64,000 nt of DNA from Candidatus Zixiibacteriota bacterium (GTDB lineage Bacteria; Zixibacteria; MSB-5A5; WJJR01). Positions within the stretch are counted from its first letter, which is position 1, and every line of letters begins with the position of its first letter. Under the pieces are notes generated by a model. That model worked only from the letters and a program-made list of their open reading frames with translations, was not told the DNA's origin and made no database searches. The stretch lies in assembly GCA_040752595.1 (NCBI GenBank), contig JBFMGX010000014.1, positions 1 through 64,000 on the forward strand, read 5' to 3'. This document shows positions 14,862-23,835 of this stretch, one piece after another. Both the position numbers and the translations under genes were made by a program.

Positions 14862-16592
14862 ATGGCCGAACCGGGTGATCAACAGCAGGGTTTGACACTC
14901 GCGTCCGCGCGGGACGGTTCGGCTCCGGCGATGCCGTCGCTCCGGTTCTGGTGGCGGGCGGCACTGATGGCTTCCGCTTCAGCGGCGGTGGCCCTGGGGA
15001 CCTTCCGGCTGTTCACGGCGCTGCCATGGGGACACTATTTCCCCTACTATTGGGACGGCGCTTCGGTTCTGGAGTCGGTCCAGCGCCCCGGTTTCCTTCT
15101 GGGGACCGATCCCGGTCTGAGCGACTACGCGCTGTCGAAGTACGGATACAGCGCCCTCGTATGGGTTGCCAACCGCTTCGTGGGGTTTGACGCGCCGCTC
15201 TATGTCGAGACGCTGTGGTTCCTGGTCTTGTTGATCGCACCATTCTTCGCGCCGGTCTTTCGCACTTCGGAGCGTTTCGGTTGGTTCGGATACTCCGTCT
15301 ATGCGGCGGGGGTGATCACCCTGCCGTTTGTCCACAAGTACGTCGGCATGGCCAATCCGACGATGCAGTCGACGGCGTTGTGGCTCTTGCTCGTGCTTTT
15401 CTACGCGCGGCGACGTGGCGAGCGGGGGGAGTTGATCGGGTGGGCAGTCGTACCGGGTTTGCTGTGCGCCGCCCTCGCGCTGACCGACTACAAGTGGATC
15501 CCCTTTGTCGTTGTCGGCGTTGCCGCCGTCGAGATTCTCGACCCGTTGCGACGACGTCATTGGGATGTGCGGGAATCCTGGCGCAGTGAGCGCGGCCGCA
15601 CGCTCAGGCGCGTGGTCCTGATTCTCTTCTGGACACCGGCACTCCTGGGGATCGTAGCGTGGGCCAACCCGGCATATCGGGAAGCGGTGTTGCGTTACGC
15701 CGTCTCGGGAAACACGATCGATGCTCTCCGTCCGGCGGTGTCATGGAATCTGTTGATCTTTCTCTGGGTATTGGGCGGCTTTTGGGCGGCCGTGTGGACG
15801 GTGTGGCATTGGTGGAGCGAGCACCGACGCATGAGACGAACGGATGCCTGGACTCCCGATGCGCTGTGGCCGGGACGCGTGTTGGCCATCCTGATTGTCG
15901 TGCTGTTCAGCGGGATCATGTGGCCACGTAGCGCGCGCATGTTCGCTCCGGCGGTCGTCTTCGGCATTTTGGTCTTCGCACGGCGGGCACAGCAAACGTG
16001 GGACCGCTGCGATGGGCGCGGGACGCGGCAGGTCGTGACGGCGGTCGGGCTGACGCTGGTCATGCTGGGATTCGCCTGGCGCAGTGTCCGGGCGGGGGAT
16101 TGCCATCGTCTACCGGGGGGCATTGAAAAGATGGCGCGACACATCGTCGCGCACAGGGAGCAAATCGGCCGCGCCCCGGTGGGGACCTACATGCTCCCGT
16201 CGTTTGCGCTGGCGACGGGTCCGGCGATCCGATGGTTCTTCCCGCCGGTTCGCGTAACCAACGAGACCGATTGGATCGTCACCAGCGATTTCCTCGATCC
16301 GGCGGGAATACGGGAGCAACAAGCGATGCGGCGCTACGACTGGCGCTGGACGGTTGACCGTTTTGAAACACGGGGCATCCTGGGCGAGTCCGGAGTGAAG
16401 GTCGCATCATTCCGCAATGAATTCTATACGTCGGCGGGCTATTGGTGCGAGTCGAGCTTTTCGGATGGCGAACTGCTGTTCATTCTCGATCTGGCTTCGA
16501 AGGAAAAGGAACCGACTTGGGACTTGCGCTATGTCGGCGGGATTTTCGGGCGGGCATTGCCGGACACGACGGGGATGGGGACAGGGCGGTGA
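14862..16592 (+). CDS. Polytopic membrane protein, possibly GT-C-type glycosyltransferase
   Basis: 576 aa from ATG 14862, with a strong GGAGGATGAGGA ribosome site. About ten hydrophobic segments lie between residues 30 and 410, followed by a roughly 170-aa hydrophilic C-terminal domain. After the first TM comes YYWDGASVLESVQRPGFLLG, an Asp-containing loop in the position used by GT-C enzymes. I recognise no specific family. It stands alone, upstream of an ABC-2 exporter and a repeat block. A role in polysaccharide or lipid-linked sugar metabolism is a guess from topology and neighbours. Confidence 0.6.
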   Translation: MAEPGDQQQGLTLASARDGSAPAMPSLRFWWRAALMASASAAVALGTFRLFTALPWGHYFPYYWDGASVLESVQRPGFLLGTDPGLSDYALSKYGYSALVWVANRFVGFDAPLYVETLWFLVLLIAPFFAPVFRTSERFGWFGYSVYAAGVITLPFVHKYVGMANPTMQSTALWLLLVLFYARRRGERGELIGWAVVPGLLCAALALTDYKWIPFVVVGVAAVEILDPLRRRHWDVRESWRSERGRTLRRVVLILFWTPALLGIVAWANPAYREAVLRYAVSGNTIDALRPAVSWNLLIFLWVLGGFWAAVWTVWHWWSEHRRMRRTDAWTPDALWPGRVLAILIVVLFSGIMWPRSARMFAPAVVFGILVFARRAQQTWDRCDGRGTRQVVTAVGLTLVMLGFAWRSVRAGDCHRLPGGIEKMARHIVAHREQIGRAPVGTYMLPSFALATGPAIRWFFPPVRVTNETDWIVTSDFLDPAGIREQQAMRRYDWRWTVDRFETRGILGESGVKVASFRNEFYTSAGYWCESSFSDGELLFILDLASKEKEPTWDLRYVGGIFGRALPDTTGMGTGR

Positions 16593-16603
16593 TCGCATGT
16601 AGA

Positions 16604-16728
16604 GTGGGTGCTCCGCACCCACCGTCTGCGGGCTGATGTTCCTCAATGCGCGGTGGGTGCAAAGCACCCACCCTACTCACTCCCTGTCCGCGATACGGAT
16701 CAACTCCAAGGGGCTGAAGCCCCTTGTT
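16604..16728. repeat. Family A palindromic repeat cluster
   Basis: GTGGGTGCTCCGCACCCAC, then GGTGGGTGCAAAGCACCCACC, then AAGGGGCTGAAGCCCCTT, separated by short spacers including CCTGTCCGCGATACGGAT. It lies between the membrane protein gene and the ABC ATPase gene. Confidence 0.85.
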
Positions 16729-16777
16729 TGCCGGGCGTGTCTTGGCGTAGCTGTGGCTTTGGATGATGGGAGAGGGC

Positions 16778-17818
16778 ATGCAATCGGCGATTGAGACGAG
16801 GCAACTGCGGCGGGTCTTCCGGGGTGGGCAGGTGCGTCGGTGGTGGCGCAAGCGCACCGGCAATGGGAGCCGCGAGATTGTCGCGTTGGACGACGTCGAT
16901 CTGTCGGTGAAGCCGGGAGAGCTCTTCGGGCTTCTGGGTCCGAACGGGGCGGGGAAGACGACGCTCCTGAAGATTCTCTCGACCCTGCTTCTGCCGACCA
17001 GCGGTGCGGCGTTTGTCGATGGGATCGACGTGGCCAAGGATCCCGAGAACGTGCGCAGACGGATCAACATGGTCTCCGGCGGCGAGCATTCGGGATTCGG
17101 CATTCTCACCGTGCGCGAGACGATCTGGATGTTCGCGCAGTTCTACGGCGTCCCGACACGCATTGTGCGCGAGCGGGGCGATCGTATGATGGAGATCCTC
17201 GGTCTGAAGGAGTTTGCCAACACGAAGACGTCGAAGCTCTCGACGGGGACGCGGCAGAAGATGAATATCATCCGCGGCTTCGTCACCGATCCGCAGATTC
17301 TCTTTCTCGATGAGCCGACATTGGGGCTTGATGTCGGCGTGGCGCGGGAAGTTCGGGCCTTCGTGCGTGCGTGGATGGATGAGCATCCGGGGCGCACCGT
17401 GATCCTCACGACACACTACATGGCCGAGGCCGACTCGATGTGCGACCGGGTGGCCATCATCGACCAGGGGAGATTGCGCGCCTGCGACACGCCGGCGAAC
17501 CTCAAACGCGACTGGGCGCCGGAATGTGTCTATCGGATCGAGATTCCTCTCTGGGTCAAGGGCGGTCATCCGCTGGAGGGACATCCGGCGGTGCGCTCGG
17601 TGGACGTCGAGCACCATGGCGACCGGGGGCGCACGCATTTGCGCGTGATTCTCGATTGTGAGGAAGGCGTCGGATCGGTGACCGATCGGCTCCGGGAGCG
17701 CGGCGCTGCAGCGCTGTCGGCGACGCGTCTGGAACCGACTCTCGAAGATGCCTTTCTGAACCTGGTGGGTCACGGCTTGGCCGCCGGAGAGACCGTCAAT
17801 GGTCAACAAGGGGCTTAA
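16778..17818 (+). CDS. ABC-2 type exporter, ATP-binding protein
   Basis: 346 aa from ATG 16778 (ATG 16763 and 16766 also in frame). Walker A is [12 protein letters not shown], the signature is KLSTGTRQKMN, Walker B is ILFLDEPTLGLD and the switch His lies in TTHYMAEAD, as in DrrA/NodI-type ATPases. A roughly 100-aa C-terminal domain follows. The next two genes encode the permeases, so this is the motor of a drug, lipid or polysaccharide exporter. The last codons and the TAA stop lie inside a perfect 20-base family A palindrome, so the C-terminal VNGQQGA is partly repeat-derived. Confidence 0.88.
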   Translation: MQSAIETRQLRRVFRGGQVRRWWRKRTGNGSREIVALDDVDLSVKPGELFGLLGPNGAGKTTLLKILSTLLLPTSGAAFVDGIDVAKDPENVRRRINMVSGGEHSGFGILTVRETIWMFAQFYGVPTRIVRERGDRMMEILGLKEFANTKTSKLSTGTRQKMNIIRGFVTDPQILFLDEPTLGLDVGVAREVRAFVRAWMDEHPGRTVILTTHYMAEADSMCDRVAIIDQGRLRACDTPANLKRDWAPECVYRIEIPLWVKGGHPLEGHPAVRSVDVEHHGDRGRTHLRVILDCEEGVGSVTDRLRERGAAALSATRLEPTLEDAFLNLVGHGLAAGETVNGQQGA

Positions 17819-17826
17819 GCCCCTTG
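17807..17826. repeat. Family A palindrome overlapping the ABC ATPase stop codon
   Basis: CAAGGGGCTTAAGCCCCTTG, a 20-base perfect palindrome. The TAA stop of the upstream gene is its central TAA at 17816-17818. Confidence 0.85.
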
Positions 17827-17856
17827 TCCTCGATTGGAGGGGTGAGGCGCGATTCT

Positions 17857-18675
17857 ATGAAGACTGATCTGTCGACCAATCTGCGCGCGATCTGGGGACG
17901 CGCCTATGTGCGCGTGGTCGGCGGCAACCGCGAGGTATCGTGGCTCGTCTTCGAAGTCACCTTGCCGCTGTTGGCGGTCTTTGCCTTCGCCCTGATCTAT
18001 CGCGGCCTGAGGGCGCCGGAGCAGTACATCGGCTTTGTCGTGGTCTCCGGGGCGATGATCGCCTTCTGGCAGAACATCCTCTGGGCGATGGCGGCGCAGT
18101 TCTACTGGGAAAAGGAGATGGGGAATCTCGAGCTCTATCTGATGGCACCCATCTCGCGTGTGGCGATTCTGCTGGGGATGGCGATCGGCGGGCTGTTCAT
18201 GACCGCGGTGCGGGCCGCGGCCATCCTCGTCATCGGTTCATGGGTGTTCGAAGTCCACTATACCGTCGTCAGTTGGTTCGCGCTGTTGGCGGTGTTCTGG
18301 CTGACGATGGCGGCGATCTACGGCCTGGGGATGCTATCATCGTCACTATTCATGCTATTCGGGCGCGAGGCATGGCACACGGCGAACCTGTTTCAGGAGC
18401 CGATCTACTTCCTCAGCGGATTCTACTTCCCGGTTCGCTCGCTCGGGAGCGTAGTCGCGTTCGCGGCTTCGGTGCTGCCCTTGACACTGGGCTTGGATGC
18501 CATCCGCCAACTTGTGTTCTCCGGAGCGCCGGTCAACCCGTTGTTCTCCGTGCGGACCGAGTTGCTGTTGCTGTTGATTGCGACGTTGGTCCTGAACTGG
18601 GGGGCGTTGCGAGCACTCAGGTACATGGAGGAGTTGGGCAAACGGACCGGACGGTTGACGTTGAAGGCGCAGTAG
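17857..18675 (+). CDS. ABC-2 type exporter, permease 1
   Basis: 272 aa from ATG 17857, with GGAGGGG further upstream; the frame opens at 17824 inside repeat-flanking sequence. About six hydrophobic segments in the ABC-2 membrane pattern: EVTLPLLAVFAFALIY, an amphipathic EKEMGNLELYLMAPIS stretch (typical coupling region), then GMLSSSLFMLFGREAWHTAN and FQEPIYFLSGFYFPV, a hallmark of NodJ/DrrB-like permeases. It is paired with the ATPase before and a second permease after it, so a heterodimeric membrane unit is likely. The substrate is unknown. Confidence 0.85.
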   Translation: MKTDLSTNLRAIWGRAYVRVVGGNREVSWLVFEVTLPLLAVFAFALIYRGLRAPEQYIGFVVVSGAMIAFWQNILWAMAAQFYWEKEMGNLELYLMAPISRVAILLGMAIGGLFMTAVRAAAILVIGSWVFEVHYTVVSWFALLAVFWLTMAAIYGLGMLSSSLFMLFGREAWHTANLFQEPIYFLSGFYFPVRSLGSVVAFAASVLPLTLGLDAIRQLVFSGAPVNPLFSVRTELLLLLIATLVLNWGALRALRYMEELGKRTGRLTLKAQ

Positions 18676-18678
18676 AAT

Positions 18679-18695
18679 GGTGGGCGGAGCCCACC
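18679..18695. repeat. Family A palindrome (GGTGGGCGGAGCCCACC)
   Basis: A 17-base hairpin element followed by CTAC, located between the two permease genes. Confidence 0.7.
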
Positions 18696-18744
18696 CTACG
18701 AATCCGACAGACAGTAGCGGAATCAAAGGCGGCGGTATGACGGC

Positions 18745-19614
18745 ATGAAGATGATATCACCGACGAACGCCTTTGCCGTGCGCGTGCGCCCGTGGTGGGC
18801 GGCGGCGCGGTTGGGATGGGCCATTGAATCCAATTGGACCGATCCGTTTGTTTTCTTGACCTACCAGATTGTGCGTCCGCTGTTCGGAGCGCTCATTCTT
18901 GTGGTCATGTTCAAGGTCGTCGCCGGGCGGCTGGTGGGAGAGGTGGCATTTGCCCAGATCTACGTGGGGAATGCATTCTTCATCTTCGTCGTGCAAATGA
19001 TCGGCGGACTGGGGCTGGTGGTCATAGAGGATCGTGAGCGCTACCAGATGATCCGCTACGTCTATTTGTCCCCGCTGGGGCTGGGGACCTACCTGGTGGC
19101 GCGGGCATCGGGACGACTGGCCGCGACGGCGCTCTCGATGCTCGTGACCCTCATTGTGGGAGTGTGGTGGTTCGGCGTCCATGGTCACCTGACGCTGGGG
19201 CAGCTTCCATTGTTCGTCGTCATGCTGCTGTTGGGGATGGCGGCGACGCTGGCGTTGGGCGTCATGCTGGCGGGGACAACGCTGGTGCTCGCGCATCATG
19301 GCTGGTCGATGCCGGAGGGCGTGACTGGGGTCCTATATCTTCTGTGTGGCGTGGTCTTCTCGATCGATATCCTGCCCGGTCCGCTGGCGGCGATGGGGCG
19401 ACTTCTGCCGTGGACCTGGTGGTTGGAGGGACTGCGCCGCGTCTGGCTTGGAGAGCCGTTCAACGGATCGTTGCGGCACTTCAGTGATGGGCAGGTTCTG
19501 TTGTGGCTCATTGTGTCGACTGCGGTCGTCACGGTGCTCGCTTGGGTAGTCCTGCGCGGGGCGGAGCATCTGGCGGTGGCGACCGGGAAGCTGGACCAAC
19601 GGACGGATCACTAA
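18745..19614 (+). CDS. ABC-2 type exporter, permease 2
   Basis: 289 aa with six hydrophobic segments. DRERYQMIRYVYLSPLGLGTYLVARASGR is the cytoplasmic coupling region (quoted here only to show the ERYxMIRYVYLSP core), and GVTGVLYLLCGVVFSIDILPG is the conserved late segment of ABC-2 permeases. It is distantly similar to permease 1. The gap to the previous gene holds only a small palindrome, so co-transcription is likely. A hairpin at 19622-19652 follows the stop and probably ends the operon. Confidence 0.85.
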   Translation: MKMISPTNAFAVRVRPWWAAARLGWAIESNWTDPFVFLTYQIVRPLFGALILVVMFKVVAGRLVGEVAFAQIYVGNAFFIFVVQMIGGLGLVVIEDRERYQMIRYVYLSPLGLGTYLVARASGRLAATALSMLVTLIVGVWWFGVHGHLTLGQLPLFVVMLLLGMAATLALGVMLAGTTLVLAHHGWSMPEGVTGVLYLLCGVVFSIDILPGPLAAMGRLLPWTWWLEGLRRVWLGEPFNGSLRHFSDGQVLLWLIVSTAVVTVLAWVVLRGAEHLAVATGKLDQRTDH

Positions 19615-19621
19615 ACAAGAT

Positions 19622-19652
19622 GGCGGCCCTCCCTTGTTCAGGGATGCCGCCC
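19622..19652 (+). terminator. Hairpin after the ABC-2 operon
   Basis: GGCGGCCCTCCC pairs with GGGATGCCGCC (one bulge) around TTGTTCA, 8 bases after the permease stop. No strong T-run follows, so termination is probable but not certain. Confidence 0.45.
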
Positions 19653-19901
19653 TCTATGGCCCGAACGGTCTTTCCTGGTTACTCTCAGTTCATCGGCCGG
19701 TTGTTCTGAACCTTGAGTCGGTCGGGCATAACGGCCGTGTCGTGCACGCGATGTTCAGGAGCCAGTCGCAAGTCTGTCTGCTTATTCTGCAGGACCGCCG
19801 AATGCCGCCGGCGATGAGTTCCGGGTCGATTACCGCTTGATTCCGGCCGCACCGAAACGCATTTTCGCACGCAGCGGGCGGGGCAATCCCGCCGCGACCA
19901 T

Positions 19902-19973
19902 GGCGCTATCGTCTAGGGGTGAGGACGGGTGGTTCTCAGCCATCAAACCGGGGTTCGAATCCCCGTAGCGCTA
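19902..19973 (+). tRNA. tRNA-Glu (anticodon CTC)
   Basis: A full cloverleaf can be drawn: acceptor GGCGCTA with TAGCGCT (G-U at the first pair), a D-arm, anticodon stem GGTGG/CCATC with loop TTCTCAG and anticodon CTC at 19935-19937, and T-arm CGGGG TTCGAAT CCCCG. The 3' CCA is not encoded. Glutamate identity follows from the CTC anticodon. Confidence 0.93.
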
Positions 19974-20065
19974 TGATTGATTCCCGGAAAGGTCCCCGCC
20001 ATTTGTCAGGAGCGCGGTTCGACCTACTCACCGTAAGCAGGGCTCCTGACCTACGGGGTTCACAA

Positions 20066-21238
20066 TCAGCGGACCAAGGCGCTCTTGCGGCTGCGGGCGA
20101 GTTCGCCCACGGCGCCGATGGCGTGAGCGATCTCGGCCTCGGTGTTGAACGGTCCGAGGCCGAAGCGCAGCGTGCCATGGACCTTGTCGGTCCCGAGTTG
20201 TTCGTGCACGAGTGGGGCGCAGTGCAGCCCGGTCCGGCAGGCGATGTTGTAGTCGACATCGAGCATCGTGCCGGCATTGAGCGCTTCCAGGCCATCGATG
20301 TTGAACGCCAAGACGGCGATGTGGTCGGTCAAGTCATCCTGGCAGTACATCGTGACGCCATCGATCTCTCGTAGACCGTCGCGCAGCGTCCGCAACAGCC
20401 GGTCTTCGTGCTCCTGAATCGCGTGGAGTCCCTTCGCCTCGATCCAGGTCACGCCCGCGTGGAGCCCGGCGATTCCGGGTACATTCGGAGTGCCGTATTC
20501 GAGCCGGTAGGGATACTCATCGAGGTGGGCGCGCAAGGCGGAGCGGACGCCGGTTCCGCCCGCCCGCGTATGACGGATCTCGACCCCCTCGCGGACATAC
20601 AGTCCGCCGGTCCCCATGGGTCCCATCAGTGACTTGTGGCCGGTGAAGGCCACGATGTCGATGTTCATTGTCTCCATATCGATGGGAATCTTGCCGGCCG
20701 TCTGCGAGGAGTCGATGAGGAAGGTGACTCCCCGCTCGCGACACAGGGCGCCGATCTCCCCCACCGGCTGCACTGTACCGATCACGTTCGACCCGTGGTT
20801 GACGACGACCAGCCGTGTATTCTTCTTGATCTTCCGCACGATCGCATCGGGATCGACGAATCCCCGGCCGTCGAAGGGGACATAGTCGACCTCCACGCCC
20901 TCCAGACTCAGGTGGTAGAGCGGGCGGAGGACGGAGTTGTGCTCGATCGTGGTGGACACGGCGTGGTCGCCCGCTTTGAGCGATCCGAAGATCGCCAGGT
21001 TGAGGGCATCAGTGGCGTTGGCGGCGAAGATCAGGCGGTTGGGGTCGGTGCCGTTGAAGAACCGGGTCAGCAGTCTGCGCGTGTCATCGACCATGTTACC
21101 CGCGACCATGCACATGTCGTAGCCGGAGCGGCCGGGATTGACGCCGTATTCGCGGTAGAACCGGTCCATTTGTTCATAGACCGATTCCGGCTTGGGAAAG
21201 GTGGTCGCCCCGTTGTCCAGGTAGATGAGTTTGTCCAT
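20066..21238 (-). CDS. Cysteine desulfurase family aminotransferase (class V)
   Basis: About 390 aa from ATG 21238; the in-frame extension to 21385 is not needed. The start YLDNGATTFPKPESV is typical of SufS/CsdA-like enzymes. The PLP Lys lies in AFTGHKSLMGPMGTGGLYV, and the active-site Cys in CRTGLHCAPLVH near the C-terminus. The sequence fits the am_tr_V/EF2568 group of class V aminotransferases, which take sulfur from cysteine or use related substrates. No Fe-S assembly genes are adjacent, so the sulfur acceptor is unknown. It converges on the tRNA-Glu gene. Confidence 0.85.
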   Translation of the reverse strand: MDKLIYLDNGATTFPKPESVYEQMDRFYREYGVNPGRSGYDMCMVAGNMVDDTRRLLTRFFNGTDPNRLIFAANATDALNLAIFGSLKAGDHAVSTTIEHNSVLRPLYHLSLEGVEVDYVPFDGRGFVDPDAIVRKIKKNTRLVVVNHGSNVIGTVQPVGEIGALCRERGVTFLIDSSQTAGKIPIDMETMNIDIVAFTGHKSLMGPMGTGGLYVREGVEIRHTRAGGTGVRSALRAHLDEYPYRLEYGTPNVPGIAGLHAGVTWIEAKGLHAIQEHEDRLLRTLRDGLREIDGVTMYCQDDLTDHIAVLAFNIDGLEALNAGTMLDVDYNIACRTGLHCAPLVHEQLGTDKVHGTLRFGLGPFNTEAEIAHAIGAVGELARSRKSALVR

Positions 21239-21406
21239 AGGTGGCCTCACGCGCAGACGACAAGAACCATACCCGTCCTGGGGCCCGAAATCAAGCTGGG
21301 CGCGTCGACTGACCGTGCTGTCGGCGCCGTGCGTGTCAAAATGAGAGGGGGACGCCGCCGACTCGCCGCGGCATCCCCGCCTCATGATCCGAGGAATCGC
21401 GGCGGC

Positions 21407-23443
21407 TCAGGGTGTTGTGCAGGGATCGCAGAACTCGGTCGTCTTCACCGCGCCGCGGAAGGATACGTTGATCACGCGCACGACGTCCTGAAGGGTCGTT
21501 ACGGCGTCGCAGTCGACATCGGTCCGCTCCTGTGGGCATTGGGGATCGACCGTCGGTGCTGCCCCACGGAAGGCCACATTCACACATTGAACGACATCCT
21601 GCACATTGGCCAGGCTATCGCACTGCGGGTCACCGACACAGGGACAGAGGCAGGACGGTGATGTCACCGTGATGCGCACCAGAAATGTGTCCGTCAGAGC
21701 GCCATCGTCGGCAATGGCCAGGACACCGCGAACACCCTCATCGCCGGGCAGCGGCGCCAGAGACAATGTTCCGTGGCCGTTGCCGGAATCGACGAACGCG
21801 GCATAGTTGGGCAGCCCCAGCGCAGACAGGGCCGGGGCCGTGCAATTGGCATCGGTCGCCGAGATGAGCACCTCACGCGTCTCGGACACTTCGATTACGA
21901 TCGGAGCGACCGGCATCAGGACCGGCGCCTGCGGTTTGCTGATCCGGATGGTCATCTGGTCGCTGGTCTGGGACAGGACCTCGATCGAAATCCCGGAGGA
22001 ACCTGAGTAACCGTTGCTGGAGGGTGTCGTCGTCGGGGAACAGAGAGTCTGGCCCGGATCATTGGGGGAGTAGAGCGTGCCGACGCGGAATTCATAGGGA
22101 TACCACCACTCGGTGAACTCGGTCCCGTTCCAGGGATGGGCGGGATCGTATCCGGCGTCGACCACCGTCACGGCATAGTGGGAGTAGGAGGGCGTTCCGT
22201 CATTCGGAGACACCAGATCATCGATGTGGGTGATCAAGAGTCCGGCGTCCAGCGTGTCGCGTCCCGGCGTAAACCACGGGCAGTAGGCGGAGAAGTCGGA
22301 ATTGAGATGGTCGAACAACCCGGCGTTCCCCGGGTTGCGGTATTCCAGCAGGAAGTACTCGGTTCCCTGCGCATTGATGGGGATCTTGAAGAGGTTCTCT
22401 GCCGCGTGCTCTTCGATGTTGTACAGCGTGTAGGTTCCCTCCAGACAGGTGGGAATCACCGGCGTCGCCCATCCCAGGAAGGTGCGCGACCAGCCGCAGA
22501 AGTGCGACGGACACGAGCGGTTGCCATAGGCCATGATGTTGTACCCGCCGTAGCCCATGACGTCCCAGTCGACCAGAGGATGATCGTTCTCATCGTTGGG
22601 CGTGAAGTAGGTCGCGGTGTCCAGCTTACCATCGTAGTCGTACAGGTCGGGCATGCCGAGGATGTGTCCGTACTCATGGCAGAAGACGCGGATGCTGATG
22701 ATCTCGCCGCTCATGTGCTGCTCGGGCTGGACCGACCAGCGGTCGAGGGCGACGCCGTCAGAGGTCGGCACGTGCACGCCGCGATAGGCATGAGACCAGA
22801 TGTCATTGGGGTCATGCGTCTCCTCCTGCCCCGGGCCGGCATGGATGATCCAGAGCGCGTCGACATACCCATCGTGGTCGCCATCGTAGTCGGCGAAGTT
22901 GACAAAGGGGTCGACGGTGGCAACGATCTCGTTGATATTGTACCAACCGTTGTACCAGGAGCTCAGGTAGACCCACCCGAATACCGCGCCTGTGACCCCG
23001 AAGCTGCCGTAAGAGACCTCTTCATAGTAGTCGCGCACGCTGCCGGTCGGATAGAGATGGTCGGAGTATAGGAGAGAGTCGTACGCCTCGGCCGGGTGCA
23101 GCAGGGGGTTGGCGGGATGGTTCTCCCATTCGACCAGAATGGTGAGCACCCGACCGGTGGCGGCGGCGGGTGCCAGAATCTGCCGCCCCAACGGTGCCTC
23201 GGTTGCCTGTCGATCCGGTGAAAAGCCGGTGATCCGTTCGAATCCCATCCGGGGAATGTCGTAGACGTGAAACCGGGTGGGATCGACCGTGAGTTCGCCG
23301 CCGTACTTGGCCGTGATGGTCACGGCGTTGGGAGGGAGTGAGGGGAGACGGGCGGCAGAACTGACCGCAGCCAACAGGAAGGTCGACCCAATGGCCATGA
23401 GGCCGAGCGGAATCACCCCGCCGAAGCGTCGGAACGCAGACAT
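21407..23443 (-). CDS. Exported M6-family metalloprotease with dockerin-like tail
   Basis: 678 aa from ATG 23443, which has a GGAGG ribosome site. A signal peptide is followed by an M6 (immune inhibitor A-like) catalytic domain. The zinc motif FCHEYGHILGMPDLYDYD has HExxH at about residues 256-260, and VMGYGGYNIMAYGNR lies downstream. A beta-rich middle follows. The last 75 residues carry two EF-hand-like loops (GDPQCDSLANVQD and DVDCDAVTTLQD) flanked by Cys-rich CPC and CDPC motifs, like the repeats in the 963-aa protein at the end of the window. It is a secreted endopeptidase, probably anchored or assembled through this tail. Confidence 0.88.
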   Translation of the reverse strand: MSAFRRFGGVIPLGLMAIGSTFLLAAVSSAARLPSLPPNAVTITAKYGGELTVDPTRFHVYDIPRMGFERITGFSPDRQATEAPLGRQILAPAAATGRVLTILVEWENHPANPLLHPAEAYDSLLYSDHLYPTGSVRDYYEEVSYGSFGVTGAVFGWVYLSSWYNGWYNINEIVATVDPFVNFADYDGDHDGYVDALWIIHAGPGQEETHDPNDIWSHAYRGVHVPTSDGVALDRWSVQPEQHMSGEIISIRVFCHEYGHILGMPDLYDYDGKLDTATYFTPNDENDHPLVDWDVMGYGGYNIMAYGNRSCPSHFCGWSRTFLGWATPVIPTCLEGTYTLYNIEEHAAENLFKIPINAQGTEYFLLEYRNPGNAGLFDHLNSDFSAYCPWFTPGRDTLDAGLLITHIDDLVSPNDGTPSYSHYAVTVVDAGYDPAHPWNGTEFTEWWYPYEFRVGTLYSPNDPGQTLCSPTTTPSSNGYSGSSGISIEVLSQTSDQMTIRISKPQAPVLMPVAPIVIEVSETREVLISATDANCTAPALSALGLPNYAAFVDSGNGHGTLSLAPLPGDEGVRGVLAIADDGALTDTFLVRITVTSPSCLCPCVGDPQCDSLANVQDVVQCVNVAFRGAAPTVDPQCPQERTDVDCDAVTTLQDVVRVINVSFRGAVKTTEFCDPCTTP

Positions 23444-23835
23444 GATGTAACCTCCAATGGCCAATGCGTGCGGACCTGTCTCGGGACGCGACAGGGTGGT
23501 TGAACGCTACCGCCACCATGAATATAGAGCCCGTCAGTCACTTGTCAATTCACAAGTTGCGTCGGCCGTGGCGACAGCGTCGCCAATGTCCGTTCGCCCA
23601 GACGTCCGGCGATGCCGTGACCAATGACCCTGCATCACCGACCGGTCGAGCCACGCCGCAGCGATGGCATGCGCCCTCACCGGGACTTGCCTGTTATTGG
23701 TGACACCGAACCGGACAGGGCGATTGATATCCGCCTGTAAGTCTGTTACATACATCGGGGCTGCGGCTCCAGGCAAGGGGCGCGGAGCGGGCGGATCAGC
23801 GACGCGATCCGCGATAGGCGGAAGGACAAGGTCGT
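23444..23835. other. Divergent intergenic region
   Basis: About 390 bases between the M6 protease (minus) and the saccharopine dehydrogenase-like gene (plus). No supported ORF. A sigma70-like promoter for the plus-strand gene lies at 23724-23752. Confidence 0.5.
23724..23752 (+). promoter_or_regulatory. Sigma70-like promoter for the 23836 gene
   Basis: TTGATA and TACATA are separated by 17 bases, about 85 bases before the ATG at 23836. Motif match only. Confidence 0.4.

Noticed and set aside
14389-14895. 168-aa ORF in the divergent intergenic region
   Set aside because: It spans a family C repeat and has no ribosome site; it overlaps the clear start of the 576-aa gene in another frame.
16778-19614. 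Lantibiotic or bacteriocin exporter
   Set aside because: ABC-2 permeases of this type carry no peptidase domain, and no precursor gene is adjacent.
21407-23443. Large plus-strand ORFs (for example 22136-23071)
   Set aside because: They are antisense to the M6 protease, whose zinc motif and signal peptide are unambiguous.
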